Source: Nitrospira sp. CR1.3 (GTDB taxonomy: Bacteria; Nitrospirota; Nitrospiria; Nitrospirales; Nitrospiraceae). Taken from it: a stretch of DNA of 64,000 bases. Below, one piece after another: positions 1 to 8,473 of this stretch (the stretch's first letter is position 1; each line of letters begins with the position of its first letter). A model generated the notes under the pieces. That model saw only the letters and a list, made by a program, of their open reading frames with translations, did no database searches and was not told the origin of the DNA. The stretch is from assembly GCA_014055525.1 (NCBI GenBank), contig WIAH01000004.1, positions 124,001 through 188,000 of the forward strand. Reading direction: 5' to 3'. A program made the translations under genes and the position numbers.

Positions 1-17
1 ATTCAGAATGTCCCCGT
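1..17 (+). repeat. short direct repeat, copy 1
   Basis: A 17-bp sequence at the left edge matches positions 2358-2374 in the same orientation at 16 of 17 positions (core AGAATGTCCCCGT). The two copies bracket the secreted-protein cluster 31-2272. Similar GAATGTCCCC-type repeats occur beside IS200-like/REP-associated transposases in other genomes, but no transposase is visible here. Confidence 0.5.
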
Positions 18-30
18 TTTCCAACCCACG

Positions 31-1071
31 ATGTTATGGAGTGCACCGTTGGTCCTCCTCTTGCTCAGCGCAGGAGCGACCGCCTTTGCCGAACCTGCGT
101 CAACACGACCTGCCTTGCAGCAGGTTCCATCGGTGGTGGCGCCTGATGCCAATACACAGGCAAATGAACTGGCGCGCGAGCAACAGAAGAATTTTGGTGA
201 GAAAAAGCAAAATCGCAGGCAACCCGCTTCAACCGAGTCAACTACAGGAATAGGTACGATGCGCCAGGGAAATTCGGTTATACGACGTGGGGTGGAGGTC
301 GGAAGAGCTCAAGAGGAGCCGAAGAGAGACCCCGCGACGACAACTGACCTTGACAAGGCGGATTCGCGGAACGAAGGAGCCGGCGATGTGCAGGATCGTG
401 CCGTGCCTGGTGTGGCGGGGTCTTCTTCCGGCACTGTGAGAGGAGAGCCCGGAGGGGCCATGACGCAGGATGGCGCGTTTCGCGGTAACAGCGCCGTTGG
501 TGGTGCGATTCTCTCTGGGCCGACCATAGGCACGATGATCGGGGATGCGGTCGGGAATCCAGCGAACAAGGAGGAGGATGCTGCTCAGAAGAGGCCGATC
601 GGCGAGGGAAAAGGACAGGGTGCAACTCCTGGCCCATCACAGCCGGCTCCGCTCCCGAAGCTCGCCCCGAACGCCAAGCCTGATCTGACTGTGCGTATTG
701 TCGGCGTACAGTGCTCGGCGCAGAACGGAATGGTGAACTTACAAGCGACGATCAGTATTGACAACCTGTCCGGCATCAACACCTGGAAAGAGGTGTATAC
801 CCAAGTCTTGCTTCGATTTCCAGGCTCTACTGTGGAGAAGCCGTTCATCGGGACGCCATACATCATCAGGGCGCAGCTCCTCGGCGGCAAATCCGTTGTA
901 GTAACCAAAGGCATCACGATCGCTTCTGGCACGTACGCGATATTCGTGAAGACGGATTGGACCAACCAGCAACCTGAGGCGAATGAAGAGAATAACGCGT
1001 CACTGAGGGCCGTCACCGTTGGCACTCATGGGAATTGCGTGCTGGGCCCCGCACTCAACGACAACTTTTAA
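31..1071 (+). CDS. secreted protein with C-terminal CARDB-like domain
   Basis: A 346-residue protein starting with a Sec-type signal peptide (hydrophobic residues 6-15, AFAEP cleavage region near residue 20). Residues about 25-205 are low in hydrophobics and rich in Gly, Ala, Gln and charged residues, so probably a disordered linker. Residues about 215-335 form a beta-rich domain starting KPDLTVRIVGVQCS and containing an NEENNASLRAV segment, typical of CARDB-like adhesion modules. No ribosome binding site precedes the ATG at 31 and the frame stays open to the window edge, so the true start could lie upstream, although the signal peptide fits this ATG. It is probably periplasmic or surface-exposed; its specific role is unknown. 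Confidence 0.7.
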   Translation: MLWSAPLVLLLLSAGATAFAEPASTRPALQQVPSVVAPDANTQANELAREQQKNFGEKKQNRRQPASTESTTGIGTMRQGNSVIRRGVEVGRAQEEPKRDPATTTDLDKADSRNEGAGDVQDRAVPGVAGSSSGTVRGEPGGAMTQDGAFRGNSAVGGAILSGPTIGTMIGDAVGNPANKEEDAAQKRPIGEGKGQGATPGPSQPAPLPKLAPNAKPDLTVRIVGVQCSAQNGMVNLQATISIDNLSGINTWKEVYTQVLLRFPGSTVEKPFIGTPYIIRAQLLGGKSVVVTKGITIASGTYAIFVKTDWTNQQPEANEENNASLRAVTVGTHGNCVLGPALNDNF

Positions 1072-1086
1072 GCAAGGGGCACATCA

Positions 1087-1521
1087 ATGAAGACGCTCGC
1101 ACGCCCATGGTAGGTAGTTGGACCCATCTTTATCCTGTGTTGCATCGTTGGGCTGCGGGCATCTGCATGGAGTCAAGGCCTCGCAAGTCCGGTGTATTGA
1201 ATTAAACAAAACGGCATGTGCTTGAGGGCTTTCTCTGCCTCACGGATCGAGAATGATCATCCGGTCGTGTTAGCCAATTGTGGGCAGTCCTTTGAAGCCG
1301 AAACCTGGCATCTGATTGAAAACTGCTCTATCGTCTACGAAAAGATTGGGAAGGAAGATCCACTCGCAATAAGGCATTACGGGACTGGGCTCTGTCTCTT
1401 TGTCGAAGCCAGTACACTCAAACTGCGCATGTGTGGGCGACAGCCCCCGGAGGTTTTCTGTAATCACAGAGGAATGCTTCATGTCAACATGCCGAAAGGC
1501 CCCGCAGACGTCGTTTCGTAA
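1087..1521 (+). pseudogene. decayed ricin-B-like secreted protein
   Basis: An ATG at 1087 opens a frame encoding MKTLARPW, then TAG (1111-1113), a hydrophobic stretch like the rest of a signal peptide (VVGPIFILCCIVGLRASAWS), TGA (1198-1200), and an open stretch to TAA at 1519-1521. The part after the second stop has MCLRAF, two Cys-rich turns and a LHVN segment that align with MCLRPI and LHVN in the intact neighbour at 1568-2272. The simplest reading is a tandem paralogue inactivated by two nonsense mutations in or near the signal peptide and shortened at its 3' end. Translation from the ATG at 1216 is possible but would give a cytoplasmic fragment. Confidence 0.7.
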
Positions 1522-1567
1522 ACCCTGGGGAGTTGACTTTCGAATACCTAAACCAAGAGGTGTCGTC

Positions 1568-2272
1568 ATGGCGAATCCCGATCGATCAATAGGGCGTTTG
1601 ATGACGGTCTTGTTCGTTGTCTGTTTGGCTAGCCTGTCCACAAGTGGCCTGGCTGAAACTCCTCCAGGCGGCGATGCCTCGCCGTCCATGAGCTCGATAA
1701 TTGAGCCGGCCACGCCTCCGAGCGAGGGCCCCCCGCCGGATTGCGCCGCGAACGATCCACGGCCGGAATGTCAGGTGGAGTCACGGGGGATTTCGTATCT
1801 GATCAGGTCGACGGATAAGCCAAGCATGTGTCTGCGGCCAATCGTGGCAGGGTCAAAAGGGGCAGAATATGAACTGATTGTCCTTTCTCTCTGTCAATTC
1901 AACGATTTGAGCATCCGTTGGGAAAACCTTTGGTACAACGGGGAACCCCGCACGCTCAAGCACGTGCAGAGTGGGAAGTGCGCAATTGTCGTGGGCAACC
2001 AGCTCCGTCTGGGACTTTGCACCAGAGAAACCACCGAATGGGTGATGAGCAATCTTAAGCCTGGTCCACCCCCTGCGTTCTTGCTTCACGTGAACACCAA
2101 GATGGGGACCATTCCCTTCCACTGCCTTAAAAGCGAGAACATGCTTGCGCCCATGTCCAAGCCTGGATCGCCCATCTATCAGGTCAGTGTCGGGGATTGC
2201 AAGAAAGTTACAGGGTTCCTTCAAGAGACTTTTGAATCTGAATCTTACTGGTTTCTGTTTCCTCTTTCCTAA
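1568..2272 (+). CDS. secreted ricin-B-lectin-like protein
   Basis: A 234-residue protein. The ATG at 1568 is chosen over an upstream in-frame start at 1400 because an AAGAGGTG element lies 5-12 bases before it and a signal peptide follows at once (LMTVLFVVCLASLSTSGLA). A Pro/Ser-rich linker follows to about residue 55. The rest has spaced Cys residues and repeated C-L-R / C-x-x-x-x-G-N-Q-L-R-L-G-L-C patterns, as in beta-trefoil ricin B-type folds that bind carbohydrate. Its neighbour at 1087-1521 is a broken copy. The carbohydrate-binding role is inferred from fold resemblance, and the match is weak. Confidence 0.55.
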   Translation: MANPDRSIGRLMTVLFVVCLASLSTSGLAETPPGGDASPSMSSIIEPATPPSEGPPPDCAANDPRPECQVESRGISYLIRSTDKPSMCLRPIVAGSKGAEYELIVLSLCQFNDLSIRWENLWYNGEPRTLKHVQSGKCAIVVGNQLRLGLCTRETTEWVMSNLKPGPPPAFLLHVNTKMGTIPFHCLKSENMLAPMSKPGSPIYQVSVGDCKKVTGFLQETFESESYWFLFPLS

Positions 2273-2655
2273 TCGACAGGGAGGCACCAATGCCAATGAG
2301 GAAAATATACGGACATTCTCGATTTCTTGGCCAGAAAGGCGGGCGACTTTCGCAGTCATTTAGAATGTCCCCGTGTCCCCTGTGCAACGACGTCTTTTAG
2401 AGAAAGAGGCGCAGTCAGAGTGAGATTCGGAGAGTACTAGTGTCCGATGGTTTGGTGCAGGGTTTTCTAGGCTGATGGAGAATTCCGTTTCTGGAATCGT
2501 TCCCTCTCAATTATCTGTGGGACGTGCCCGCCATAGAGAGATGTCCAGATCGGCACTTCCTGGCTGGACCACTCTCTTCATTGTTGAAGACCGTTAGACC
2601 GCCTCGGGAACAGCACTACGACGTTCCCGTCGACATTTCTACATCCCGACTACAC
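2273..2655. other. intergenic region without a recognised gene
   Basis: 383 bases between convergent genes. It holds the second copy of the 17-bp repeat (2358-2374) and a small inverted repeat, ATTCC/GGAAT, near 2485-2500. No open frame with a credible start and no U-tract terminator were seen. Confidence 0.5.
2358..2374 (+). repeat. short direct repeat, copy 2
   Basis: Matches positions 1-17 at 16 of 17 bases in the same orientation, 2357 bp downstream. It is followed by a partial internal echo (GTGTCCCC). Confidence 0.5.
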
Positions 2656-3297
2656 CTACAGTTGTGTCACCTCGCAGGAAAAGAAGAACCAAGTGACGCT
2701 GGTATTCCAGATCGCAAATCCATACCAGGCGGTACTGAGCGCTTGGAGGACAAACTGGACATGGTCGCTTGCGATCCCGTTGAGTTGCTTGTTTGCCATA
2801 TCGTTGGCAAAAGCCGAATAGACGGTCTGGGCTACGCCCGGTCCTTCAATTCTGAAATTCGATGGAACGTAGTAGGTGCCAACAGTATTGTCCACAAGAT
2901 ACTGTCGATTAGCGTCGGCCCGGATCCACAGCATCTGCCGCCCTGTACCATTTAGACTCCCGGGATACCTAGCTAGTTTTATGCTGCTGTCGATGACCTC
3001 CGATGCGACAAATACCAAGGAGCCCTTGTTCGCACTGACGGGGTTGCCGGGTGTCAGTAAGGCGTAGGGCTGGCCGGCACCGGTATAGTTGAGGGCTTGT
3101 TTGAGCAGAGCCGCCTTGTCCGCCGGACTGATGGTCTGAATTGCAGGCAACCGGTTGGAGATGGCAGGTTGTAACGCAGTCCCCTGCGTTCGGAACACCG
3201 GAATGGATTGTCGTGATGCTTGACCAGAGACGCGCCGGGTGCTTGATGTTGCGGTCACCTGGGCTTGATACCGTTGGTTTCTGAAGAATAGTAGCAT
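2656..3297 (-). CDS. uncharacterised protein downstream of Tat-exported protein
   Basis: A 213-residue protein I do not recognise. The ATG at 3297 sits 8 bases after a perfect AGGAGG, whereas an in-frame GTG at 3306 overlaps that motif, so 3297 is the better start. There is no clear signal peptide; the N-terminus (MLLFFRNQRYQAQ) is short and mixed. The middle is Ala/Ser/Thr/Gly-rich and the last 20 residues are aromatic and hydrophobic (AWYGFAIWN, TWFFFSC). It lies 48 bases downstream of the Tat-signal gene and is probably co-transcribed with it. Confidence 0.6.
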   Translation of the reverse strand: MLLFFRNQRYQAQVTATSSTRRVSGQASRQSIPVFRTQGTALQPAISNRLPAIQTISPADKAALLKQALNYTGAGQPYALLTPGNPVSANKGSLVFVASEVIDSSIKLARYPGSLNGTGRQMLWIRADANRQYLVDNTVGTYYVPSNFRIEGPGVAQTVYSAFANDMANKQLNGIASDHVQFVLQALSTAWYGFAIWNTSVTWFFFSCEVTQL

Positions 3298-3345
3298 AAT
3301 ATTCACCTCCTCGCGCCAGGCCCTCGGGACTCCTGGTGGAAAGGC

Positions 3346-4146
3346 TCAGAGCGCTTCTGCCTTGAGTTCACGAAAAAGAAGGCCTCCAGGATTCGGAAGA
3401 TAAAACTCCAATGGATTCACACTTCCAGCATGCTCATACAGAGCGGGGAACCAGCGCGCCTGCCTGGCCACAGGATAGGTCCATTGCTGGATCGGAGGGC
3501 CGTTGAAAGCACCGACCGGGATCAATTGCCCCGTCACAGAGGTGATTGATCCGAACGGCGTGACGACAGGATCGACAAAGCCTTCAAGACTAATGAGATA
3601 CCAGCCCTTCTTAGGAAACTGGATCTGGAATCTGACACGGGACGAGCGCTGATACTTGAAGGCCGGCGAATCTTGGTTTTCGCCCAGGCAGGGCATAGAC
3701 AACAGAGGAGGACCATGAAGTGTGACGAGTGTGTTTGCTTTCACGCCGACGTCATAGAGTTCAAGCCAATGCCCTCCGACTTGCTGGCGACCGATGGCCA
3801 AGCTCACGGAAAACGGAGGGACAAGATTCGGGTTGAGCAAAACCTGGGCGCCACCCTTTTTCGCCCGGTCGATGACTTGAGGTCCTCCGGGTTGGCCTTG
3901 AAGAATGGTGAGCAGTTCGCTTGTCGATGCCCGTCCGGGCTGTCCTGTGTTGCCAACCGGCAGTGCACTCGGCTGAGCAGGAGAGTGCCCCGTCCAAGAG
4001 AATCCTGCATGAGCGGCCGTCAAGTTAGCAGCTACGTGTCCCGTGGGAATCTCCAATACCCCCAGTCCTATCAGACCGAGACGTTGCAACAATCCGCGGC
4101 GCGACCAATTCCCATCGTATCGACAGCTGGGAGCGTTCTCGTCCAT
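3346..4146 (-). CDS. Tat-signal exported protein of unknown function
   Basis: A 266-residue protein. The ATG at 4146 follows AGGAGG with a 5-base gap; an upstream extension to 4284 has no such signal. Residues about 15-40 read as a twin-arginine signal (SRRGLLQRLGLIGLGVL). The mature part includes a beta-rich region with PPFSVSLAIGRQQVGGHWLELYD and KGWYLISLEGF segments and no catalytic motif I can name. It is the third gene of the leftward set beginning with the DUF4384 lipoprotein, so an envelope role is likely. Confidence 0.6.
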   Translation of the reverse strand: MDENAPSCRYDGNWSRRGLLQRLGLIGLGVLEIPTGHVAANLTAAHAGFSWTGHSPAQPSALPVGNTGQPGRASTSELLTILQGQPGGPQVIDRAKKGGAQVLLNPNLVPPFSVSLAIGRQQVGGHWLELYDVGVKANTLVTLHGPPLLSMPCLGENQDSPAFKYQRSSRVRFQIQFPKKGWYLISLEGFVDPVVTPFGSITSVTGQLIPVGAFNGPPIQQWTYPVARQARWFPALYEHAGSVNPLEFYLPNPGGLLFRELKAEAL

Positions 4147-4347
4147 CGTATCCTCCTCGGTTTGTTGAACCCGGTACACGTGGATATGGTCGGGCCAGGC
4201 ACGGTTCGCGCGGTATGCATGATGGACCCGGATAGGCTCCTTAAACAAGGTCCCTTGATTGGTCGCAGTATTGAGGACCATCAAGGCCTTTTTCTACAGG
4301 TCTGTCGAAGAATTCAAGCGAATGGTTCAGGGGGGATGCCAAGCTCC

Positions 4348-5307
4348 CTATCTCGGCAGGTATTTCACCACGTAGTCGGTGCCGCGGAAGGCGGACTCAA
4401 TGACCATGATCTGTGCGGGACTCATGGGATTGACGCCGGCCTGCATGAGGAGATCCGCGCGTAAGGATTGCCAGACCACCTGATCGAACTGAGTTCTGGT
4501 CTGCGGATGCAGCAGCGCTTCGCGCATGCCGTTCTCGATCGCTGAGCCGAGCGTCTCCAGATATTTTTTTGACACGTCGCAGATATTGATTGGAAAGATC
4601 ACATCGAACCAAAACACGCATTTGTCCTGTTTCTTCAATTGCCCGCGAAAGGTCGTGCGAGCCGACTGGTAGGTGGGATATCCCTGGTGATTGGTGACCG
4701 GAATGAGAAACACGTCGATGATAATGTCCTCCCCGATCGTATCGCCGACGGCCTGATCGCCTTCGGGGGAATAGTCCTTGTAATAGGTCTTGAGTTGGAG
4801 CGCGGGGAAATGAAATTCGAGGTGCAGTTCGTTCCCTTCCGGCTTGATGAGAGGTGGATTCGACAAGCCGTTGGTCAGGACATAGACCTTCGCTGCGTTC
4901 GAGGCTTCGTGAATATAGGGCGGGACGGTAAAGCGTCCCGCGAGACTTCTCCCAATGACGAAGTTGGAATCGAGCTGGCCGCGCAGATTGGTCAATTGAA
5001 CATAGGACTTCGAAAGATCACCGCCCAGCAACGTAGTGAAAGGAATGGTCTTGAGCAGAGGAACGGGTGCAGGGGGTTGCTGGTATTGTCCCGGCGGCAT
5101 GCCCTGCGGCATCGGCTGGGACTGCGGCATGGGCGCCGGCATCTGTTGTCCCGGTTGTGGCGCTTGTGACGGAACCGGGACTGATTGAGTGTTCGAACGG
5201 GGGGGAAAGACTTGGGCCTGGCTGATGTATTGGTTAAGAATGATGCCGATGGCGAAAGATATTGCAACTGCAAGAAGCCTGGGGGTGACGTGCCGCAATA
5301 TCTTCAT
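4348..5307 (-). CDS. exported proline-rich protein of unknown function
   Basis: A 319-residue protein with an N-terminal hydrophobic segment (residues about 10-30, LLAVAISFAIGIILNQYIS) that is either a signal anchor or an uncleaved signal. Residues about 35-85 are Pro/Gln/Met-rich (PMPQSQPMPQGMPPGQYQQP), like the low-complexity tract of the upstream neighbour. The remaining 230 residues look globular, with CVFWFDVIFPINICD near residue 235 and a helical C-terminus. It begins 21 bases after the stop of the DUF4384 gene, so the two are almost certainly co-transcribed and may act together at the envelope. Confidence 0.6.
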   Translation of the reverse strand: MKILRHVTPRLLAVAISFAIGIILNQYISQAQVFPPRSNTQSVPVPSQAPQPGQQMPAPMPQSQPMPQGMPPGQYQQPPAPVPLLKTIPFTTLLGGDLSKSYVQLTNLRGQLDSNFVIGRSLAGRFTVPPYIHEASNAAKVYVLTNGLSNPPLIKPEGNELHLEFHFPALQLKTYYKDYSPEGDQAVGDTIGEDIIIDVFLIPVTNHQGYPTYQSARTTFRGQLKKQDKCVFWFDVIFPINICDVSKKYLETLGSAIENGMREALLHPQTRTQFDQVVWQSLRADLLMQAGVNPMSPAQIMVIESAFRGTDYVVKYLPR

Positions 5308-5328
5308 TCCTTCCGTAGAAGATTCGCT

Positions 5329-6966
5329 TTACTGATGATTGAACCAGCGGGTGATGCGGACGTCTTCGCCCGGTTTCGAGGCCACATAGGACAAGGGGGT
5401 GACCTGAACCTGTTCTTGCGACCCGTCCCGCACCAACGCCATCTCGGCCGCCTGGGTCTTCCCGAATCCGTTCGGGATCACTGCGGGCTCTTCGACTTTC
5501 GCCGCCACCTGTCCAGAGGGACGCTGTTGACCGGCCATCTGGGTGAGGCTCTCCTCCAGATCGGTGCGGCGCGCCGGTGACGCGACAAGGAAGAAGGTTT
5601 CCACCCCCTTATATTGATCCAGCGTGAACCAGTACTGTCCTTCGGGAAAGGCCTGTTCGGCTTCGGGCTTTATTGGATTGGTCACGCTGCCGTTCGCCAG
5701 TGGGAAGACCGGCTGAGCCCATCCCGATCCGTCGATGGAAATGATGTAGACAAAACATTCGCAATTGGTCCGTACGATCAACTTGAAGCGGTCGCCGTTC
5801 GGCCCTCCCTTGAGCGTCTCCCCGTCCTGCATCATCGCGATCTGCTTGCCTGAGGACGTGGTGACTTGGCGAACCAATGCGATATCCAGCGCAACCGGTT
5901 CAACCGGCCCTGCCACGGATCGCGGATAGACCTGCCCCGGATAGCCCACACCCATGTTCGGCGCTTGCCCTTGATACCCGTAGGGTTGCCCTGCGACTGG
6001 TTGCTGGTAACCGGGTTGTTGATAACCGGGCATCATCTGCTGTTGGTAGGACTGCATGCCGGGCATGGCCTGCTGTTGATAGCTCTGCATCATCGGCTGT
6101 TGTTGATAGGGCTGTGCTCCTTGCATGGCCTGCTGTTGGTAGGGATCCATGGCGGGCTGCTGGTACATCTGCGCTTGTTGCATCGGCATGCCCTGCATCG
6201 GGGCTGGCTGATATCCCGGCATCGGCTGCTGGGGATAGCCAGGCATCGGAACAGGCGCCGTGCTTCCCGGCGCTGCAGATGGGTAGCCAGGCTGTAACGG
6301 CAGCCCCTGCTGACCTGGAAAACCTGGCTGGCTTTGGAAGCCACCCGCTTGCCCGAACGGCTGGTTGTAGGATTGGCCCCCGAATTGTCCGCCGTATTGC
6401 TGCATCCCATAGACAGGGGCTTGCACGTTGGTTCCCGGAGGCATGTAGGGATTGTTGGGATCGTAATAGCCGGGCTGTCCTCCCAATCCCATATTTGGCT
6501 GCGCGCCCATACCAGCCTGCGGAAAACCGGCACTCGGCATTCCACCTACCTGACCCATTGCGTAGGGATCCATCGTCTGGCCCGGTATGCCCATCCCCGG
6601 CTGACCCTGCATACCCTGCCCAAACTGCCCGGGCATTTGCCCCACCATCTGCTGATTCATCATGGCCTGCTGCTGTTGCTGCTGTAGCATCACGGGCGGG
6701 ATGAGAGCTGTTTGAGGCGTCCCCATCGGCAATCCCATCGCCACATAGGGGGTGCTGAGCCGCATCATGAGGCGGTTCATGTCGTCTGAGTACTTACTGC
6801 CATAGTTCTTGTTGCTGGTCATCAGAAGATTGCGGGCGAATTCGATTCCGGCAGGAATGAGGAACGGCGCAGCCGCGCAGGAAGAGAGAACCAAAAATCC
6901 GAAAAATACGAAGATTTCAGGGCGACGAAAACGGCCGAGACCGGACGCTTGTGGAGGAACGATCAT
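5329..6966 (-). CDS. DUF4384 lipoprotein with prion-like Q/P/G-rich tract
   Basis: A 545-residue protein. A GAGGTGA motif precedes the ATG at 6966. Residues 18-30 (IFVFFGFLVLSSC) are a lipoprotein signal with Cys30 as the lipidation site. Residues about 95-345 are extremely rich in Gln, Pro, Gly, Met and Tyr, with recurring QQ, MPGY and PGQ units. Residues about 355-470 match a DUF4384 domain (LIVRTNCECFVYIISIDGSG; FPEGQYWFTLD; VETFFLVAS). The caspase-like protein on the other strand has a similar domain, linking the divergent transcription units. Function is unknown; DUF4384 is usually found in envelope or signalling proteins. The repeats make strand-slippage length variation likely. Confidence 0.75.
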   Translation of the reverse strand: MIVPPQASGLGRFRRPEIFVFFGFLVLSSCAAAPFLIPAGIEFARNLLMTSNKNYGSKYSDDMNRLMMRLSTPYVAMGLPMGTPQTALIPPVMLQQQQQQAMMNQQMVGQMPGQFGQGMQGQPGMGIPGQTMDPYAMGQVGGMPSAGFPQAGMGAQPNMGLGGQPGYYDPNNPYMPPGTNVQAPVYGMQQYGGQFGGQSYNQPFGQAGGFQSQPGFPGQQGLPLQPGYPSAAPGSTAPVPMPGYPQQPMPGYQPAPMQGMPMQQAQMYQQPAMDPYQQQAMQGAQPYQQQPMMQSYQQQAMPGMQSYQQQMMPGYQQPGYQQPVAGQPYGYQGQAPNMGVGYPGQVYPRSVAGPVEPVALDIALVRQVTTSSGKQIAMMQDGETLKGGPNGDRFKLIVRTNCECFVYIISIDGSGWAQPVFPLANGSVTNPIKPEAEQAFPEGQYWFTLDQYKGVETFFLVASPARRTDLEESLTQMAGQQRPSGQVAAKVEEPAVIPNGFGKTQAAEMALVRDGSQEQVQVTPLSYVASKPGEDVRITRWFNHQ

Positions 6967-7135
6967 GATGTCACCTCACCGTCTATCCGTCAGTCGACGG
7001 AACGAGGAGAAGGTTCAGAGGATTGTAGTCCCTCTCTGGCAAATGGGTCAACCTAGCCGCCTATTGAGGGGGTAGCGGATTCTGTGTTAGAGCAGGGGCG
7101 TTTACCGGGCAGTCGACGCTGTAGCTTGAACTCAT
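6967..7135. promoter_or_regulatory. divergent promoter region with repeated CAGTCGACG
   Basis: 169 bases between two divergent units. The 9-mer CAGTCGACG occurs at 6991-6999 and 7110-7118, about 120 bases apart, each near one of the two gene starts; its core GTCGAC is a palindrome. A GGAAC element (6999-7003) recalls ECF-type -35 boxes, which would fit autoregulation by the adjacent sigma factor. No strong sigma-70 pair is visible. Confidence 0.3.
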
Positions 7136-7723
7136 ATGGCCATGGATTCGACTCACGGACGTGATGATTCGGAGCCTGACCTCTTGGCAGCCGTGGCTAT
7201 GGGTGACCCATCGGCGTTTGATCGTACCTACCGCCTCTATGAAAAACGTGTCTATCAGTACGTATTCTCACTTATTCACGATCAGACGTTGGCGGAAGAC
7301 ATCGTCGGGGAAACGATGATTGCGGTGTGGCGAGGAGCCGGAACCTTCTCGCGTTCCTCGCGAGTCTCGACATGGATCCTCGGTATCGCTCGGCACAAGT
7401 CGCTCGACGCTCTCCGGCGGCTGGGGCGGCGGCAACGGGAAGTGGACCTTGACGCCGTGGCCGACTTGCCGTCGCACACCGACACGCCGTTCGAAGGCCT
7501 GCATCGCAAGGAAGTCGCGTCTGTGACACAACGCGCGTTGGGGACATTGTCACGAGAACATCAGGAAATATTGCGGCTCGTGTTTTACGAGGAGCTGCCC
7601 TATGGAGACATCGCCGTGCTGCTTGGCATTCCCGCGAATACGGTGAAGACGCGCGTGTTTTATGCAAAGCAGCAGCTCAAGCGGCAGCTCGAACGGCTTT
7701 CCCAGAAGGAACCGATCTCATGA
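7136..7723 (+). CDS. ECF RNA polymerase sigma factor
   Basis: A 195-residue sigma-70 family protein of the extracytoplasmic-function class. Region 2 spans about residues 30-95 (AEDIVGETMIAVWRGAGTF, STWILGIARHKSLDALRR) and region 4 about residues 135-185 (LSREHQEILRLVFYEELPYGDIA, then IPANTVKTRVFYAKQQLKR). Its last 4 bases overlap the anti-sigma gene start (ATGA), the usual arrangement for a sigma factor held by a membrane anti-sigma partner. The divergent DUF4384 operon and the downstream caspase gene are the natural candidates for its regulon. ATG 7136 is followed by a second possible start at 7142. Confidence 0.93.
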   Translation: MAMDSTHGRDDSEPDLLAAVAMGDPSAFDRTYRLYEKRVYQYVFSLIHDQTLAEDIVGETMIAVWRGAGTFSRSSRVSTWILGIARHKSLDALRRLGRRQREVDLDAVADLPSHTDTPFEGLHRKEVASVTQRALGTLSREHQEILRLVFYEELPYGDIAVLLGIPANTVKTRVFYAKQQLKRQLERLSQKEPIS

Positions 7724-8385
7724 GCGAACCGGAAACACTGCCAGCTGAAGTTCATCCGGAAGCCGCATTGCTCCCCTGGTACGCCAACGATACCTTGGGG
7801 TCGGAAGAGCGGCAGTCGGTTGCACGGCATCTCGAATCCTGCGCCGGTTGTCGGCGAGAGCTGGAGGAGCTCACGCAGCTCAAACATGACCTCGCCATGG
7901 TGTACGGCGCTGCGCCGAGTCCTTCTCCCCAATTGGCGAGATCCGTGCTGCAGAAGGTGGCGGTTGAGACTTCCCTCCGACGGTCAGCCGATCTGCAGGG
8001 CGGCCATCGATTGGCGGCAGTCGACCAGTGGCTCCGTTCGCTGTTTCTTCCGCAGTGGGTTCCCACGTTGGCGGCCATCATGTTGGTCGTGCAATTCGGA
8101 TTGCTGCTTTGGGTCACGATGCCCGTGGAGGAGGACCGGATCACGACCAGATCCATCGAGAGTCTCGCGCTGAGATACCGGGTGAGCTTTCAGGAACAGG
8201 CCACGGAGGGGGAGATCCGCGCGTTGCTGAATGCCATCCGGGGACGGATCGTCGATGGTCCGACTGCAGAACGAACCTATGTCATCGAGGTGAGGGGAGG
8301 AGATCCGGACTCCAGTAAGAAGACTTTGGCCATGTTACGGGCGCGAACGGAGATTGTGGCCCTTGTCGAGACCCTCACGCCATGA
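7720..8385 (+). CDS. zinc-finger transmembrane anti-sigma factor
   Basis: A 221-residue protein. The N-terminus carries the ZAS-type motif H-x3-C-x2-C (RHLESCAGCRREL, residues about 37-49), which binds zinc and the sigma factor. One transmembrane segment follows at about residues 112-132 (VPTLAAIMLVVQFGLLLWV), and the last 85 residues would be periplasmic, with no recognised domain. It overlaps the upstream sigma gene by 4 bases, consistent with coupled translation. Confidence 0.88.
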   Translation: MSEPETLPAEVHPEAALLPWYANDTLGSEERQSVARHLESCAGCRRELEELTQLKHDLAMVYGAAPSPSPQLARSVLQKVAVETSLRRSADLQGGHRLAAVDQWLRSLFLPQWVPTLAAIMLVVQFGLLLWVTMPVEEDRITTRSIESLALRYRVSFQEQATEGEIRALLNAIRGRIVDGPTAERTYVIEVRGGDPDSSKKTLAMLRARTEIVALVETLTP

Positions 8386-8473
8386 ACCATCCTCATGCTG
8401 TCGGCGACAGACTGGTGCGGGAACCTCATGAAGCAGAGCCGTTCCTCGGCGGCCCTGACGAAAGGTGATGTCG

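Noticed and set aside
5866-6704. Two overlapping rightward frames opposite the Q/P/G-rich tract
   Set aside because: Low-complexity Leu/His/Arg and Ala/Arg-rich sequences are mirror products of the Gln/Pro/Gly codons on the other strand.
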